A stretch of DNA of 64,000 nt from an uncultured Rubripirellula sp. (GTDB lineage Bacteria; Planctomycetota; Planctomycetia; Pirellulales; Pirellulaceae), in the NCBI GenBank assembly GCA_938075415.1, contig CALJHC010000004.1, positions 310,001 through 374,000 of the forward strand, given 5' to 3'. Position 1 is the stretch's first letter, and the number at the start of each line of letters is the position of its first letter. Below the pieces are notes generated by a model. The model was not told the origin of the DNA and ran no database searches. It saw only the letters and a list, made by a program, of their open reading frames with translations. This document shows positions 63,867 through 64,000 of this stretch, piece after piece. The position numbers were made by a program, and so were the translations under genes.

Positions 63867-64000
63867 ATGAAACCAATAGTCAACCGTCGCGATTGCCTTG
63901 CTCAATTATTCATCGGCAGCAGCATCTATTGTGGAACTTTCGCAAATTCAAATACTGCGGGCGGAACACCAACAACCAAGCCTGACACCACGATCCGGGT
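63867..64000 (+). CDS. Start of an exported protein with twin-arginine-like signal (partial)
   Basis: The ATG at 63867 opens MKPIVNRRDCLAQLFIGSSI, followed by YCGTFANSNTAGGTPTTKPD, and the frame runs off the right edge. The RRDCLAQLF stretch resembles a Tat signal (RRxxL followed by a hydrophobic segment), as found on many planctomycete periplasmic enzymes. There is too little to assign a family. Confidence 0.5.
   Translation, partial: MKPIVNRRDCLAQLFIGSSIYCGTFANSNTAGGTPTTKPDTTIR

Noticed and set aside
1..64000. tRNA, rRNA or insertion-sequence genes
   Set aside because: I looked through the intergenic spacers by eye and found no cloverleaf-like tRNA sequence, no rRNA segments and no transposase motifs or terminal inverted repeats; a covariance-model scan would be needed to exclude small RNAs.

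Overview
The window (moderate G+C, roughly 50-55% by eye) looks like the chromosome of a planctomycete of the Pirellula/Rhodopirellula kind. The grounds are two DUF1559 pseudopilin-like proteins, a sulfatase, a SASA-type esterase, a ceramidase-like protein, many large lipoproteins with FG-GAP/VCBS and ASPIC/UnbV domains, multihaem cytochromes, long intergenic spacers and mostly single-gene transcription units. This placement is inference from gene content; no 16S gene is present.

Left third (1-25.9 kb), housekeeping and general metabolism. The str cluster lies on the minus strand: rpsL (S12), rpsG (S7), then a strong intrinsic terminator and fusA (EF-G), which runs off the left edge. Then come a FlgI-like lipoprotein with HEAT-like repeats, a nucleotide-sugar epimerase, a small membrane protein, an NRDE/TANGO2 protein, hemL, trxA, a CoA-type Nudix hydrolase, a sugar isomerase/epimerase-like protein and aroK. 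A short carbohydrate/lipid-degrading stretch follows: an SGNH hydrolase, a ceramidase-like/alpha-beta hydrolase fusion, a Nei-type DNA glycosylase, a SASA esterase, a second epimerase and a sulfatase.

Right two thirds (25.9-63.5 kb), one large paralogue island. Eight full-length ~1000-residue lipoproteins share one plan: lipobox, TPR-like helical arm, calcium-binding FG-GAP propeller, C-terminal ASPIC/UnbV domain (CRTAC1 family). Beside them are two related seven-haem c-type cytochromes (one fused to TPRs), two modules made of a small lipoprotein gene followed by a DUF1559 gene, and a ninth paralogue that has only the TPR part. The lipoprotein/DUF1559 modules point away from each other and enclose six of the eight CRTAC1 genes; the cytochromes lie outside the modules. 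The pattern suggests repeated duplication and inversion of an exported surface/redox system, and it is the most interesting feature of the window. What the system does (adhesion, glycan capture, electron transfer) cannot be read from sequence alone.

The right edge holds a 34-codon membrane-peptide ORF and the start of a gene with a twin-arginine-like signal. Several intergenic spacers, and three gene ends or starts, carry small perfect or near-perfect tandem duplications (13-22 bp).
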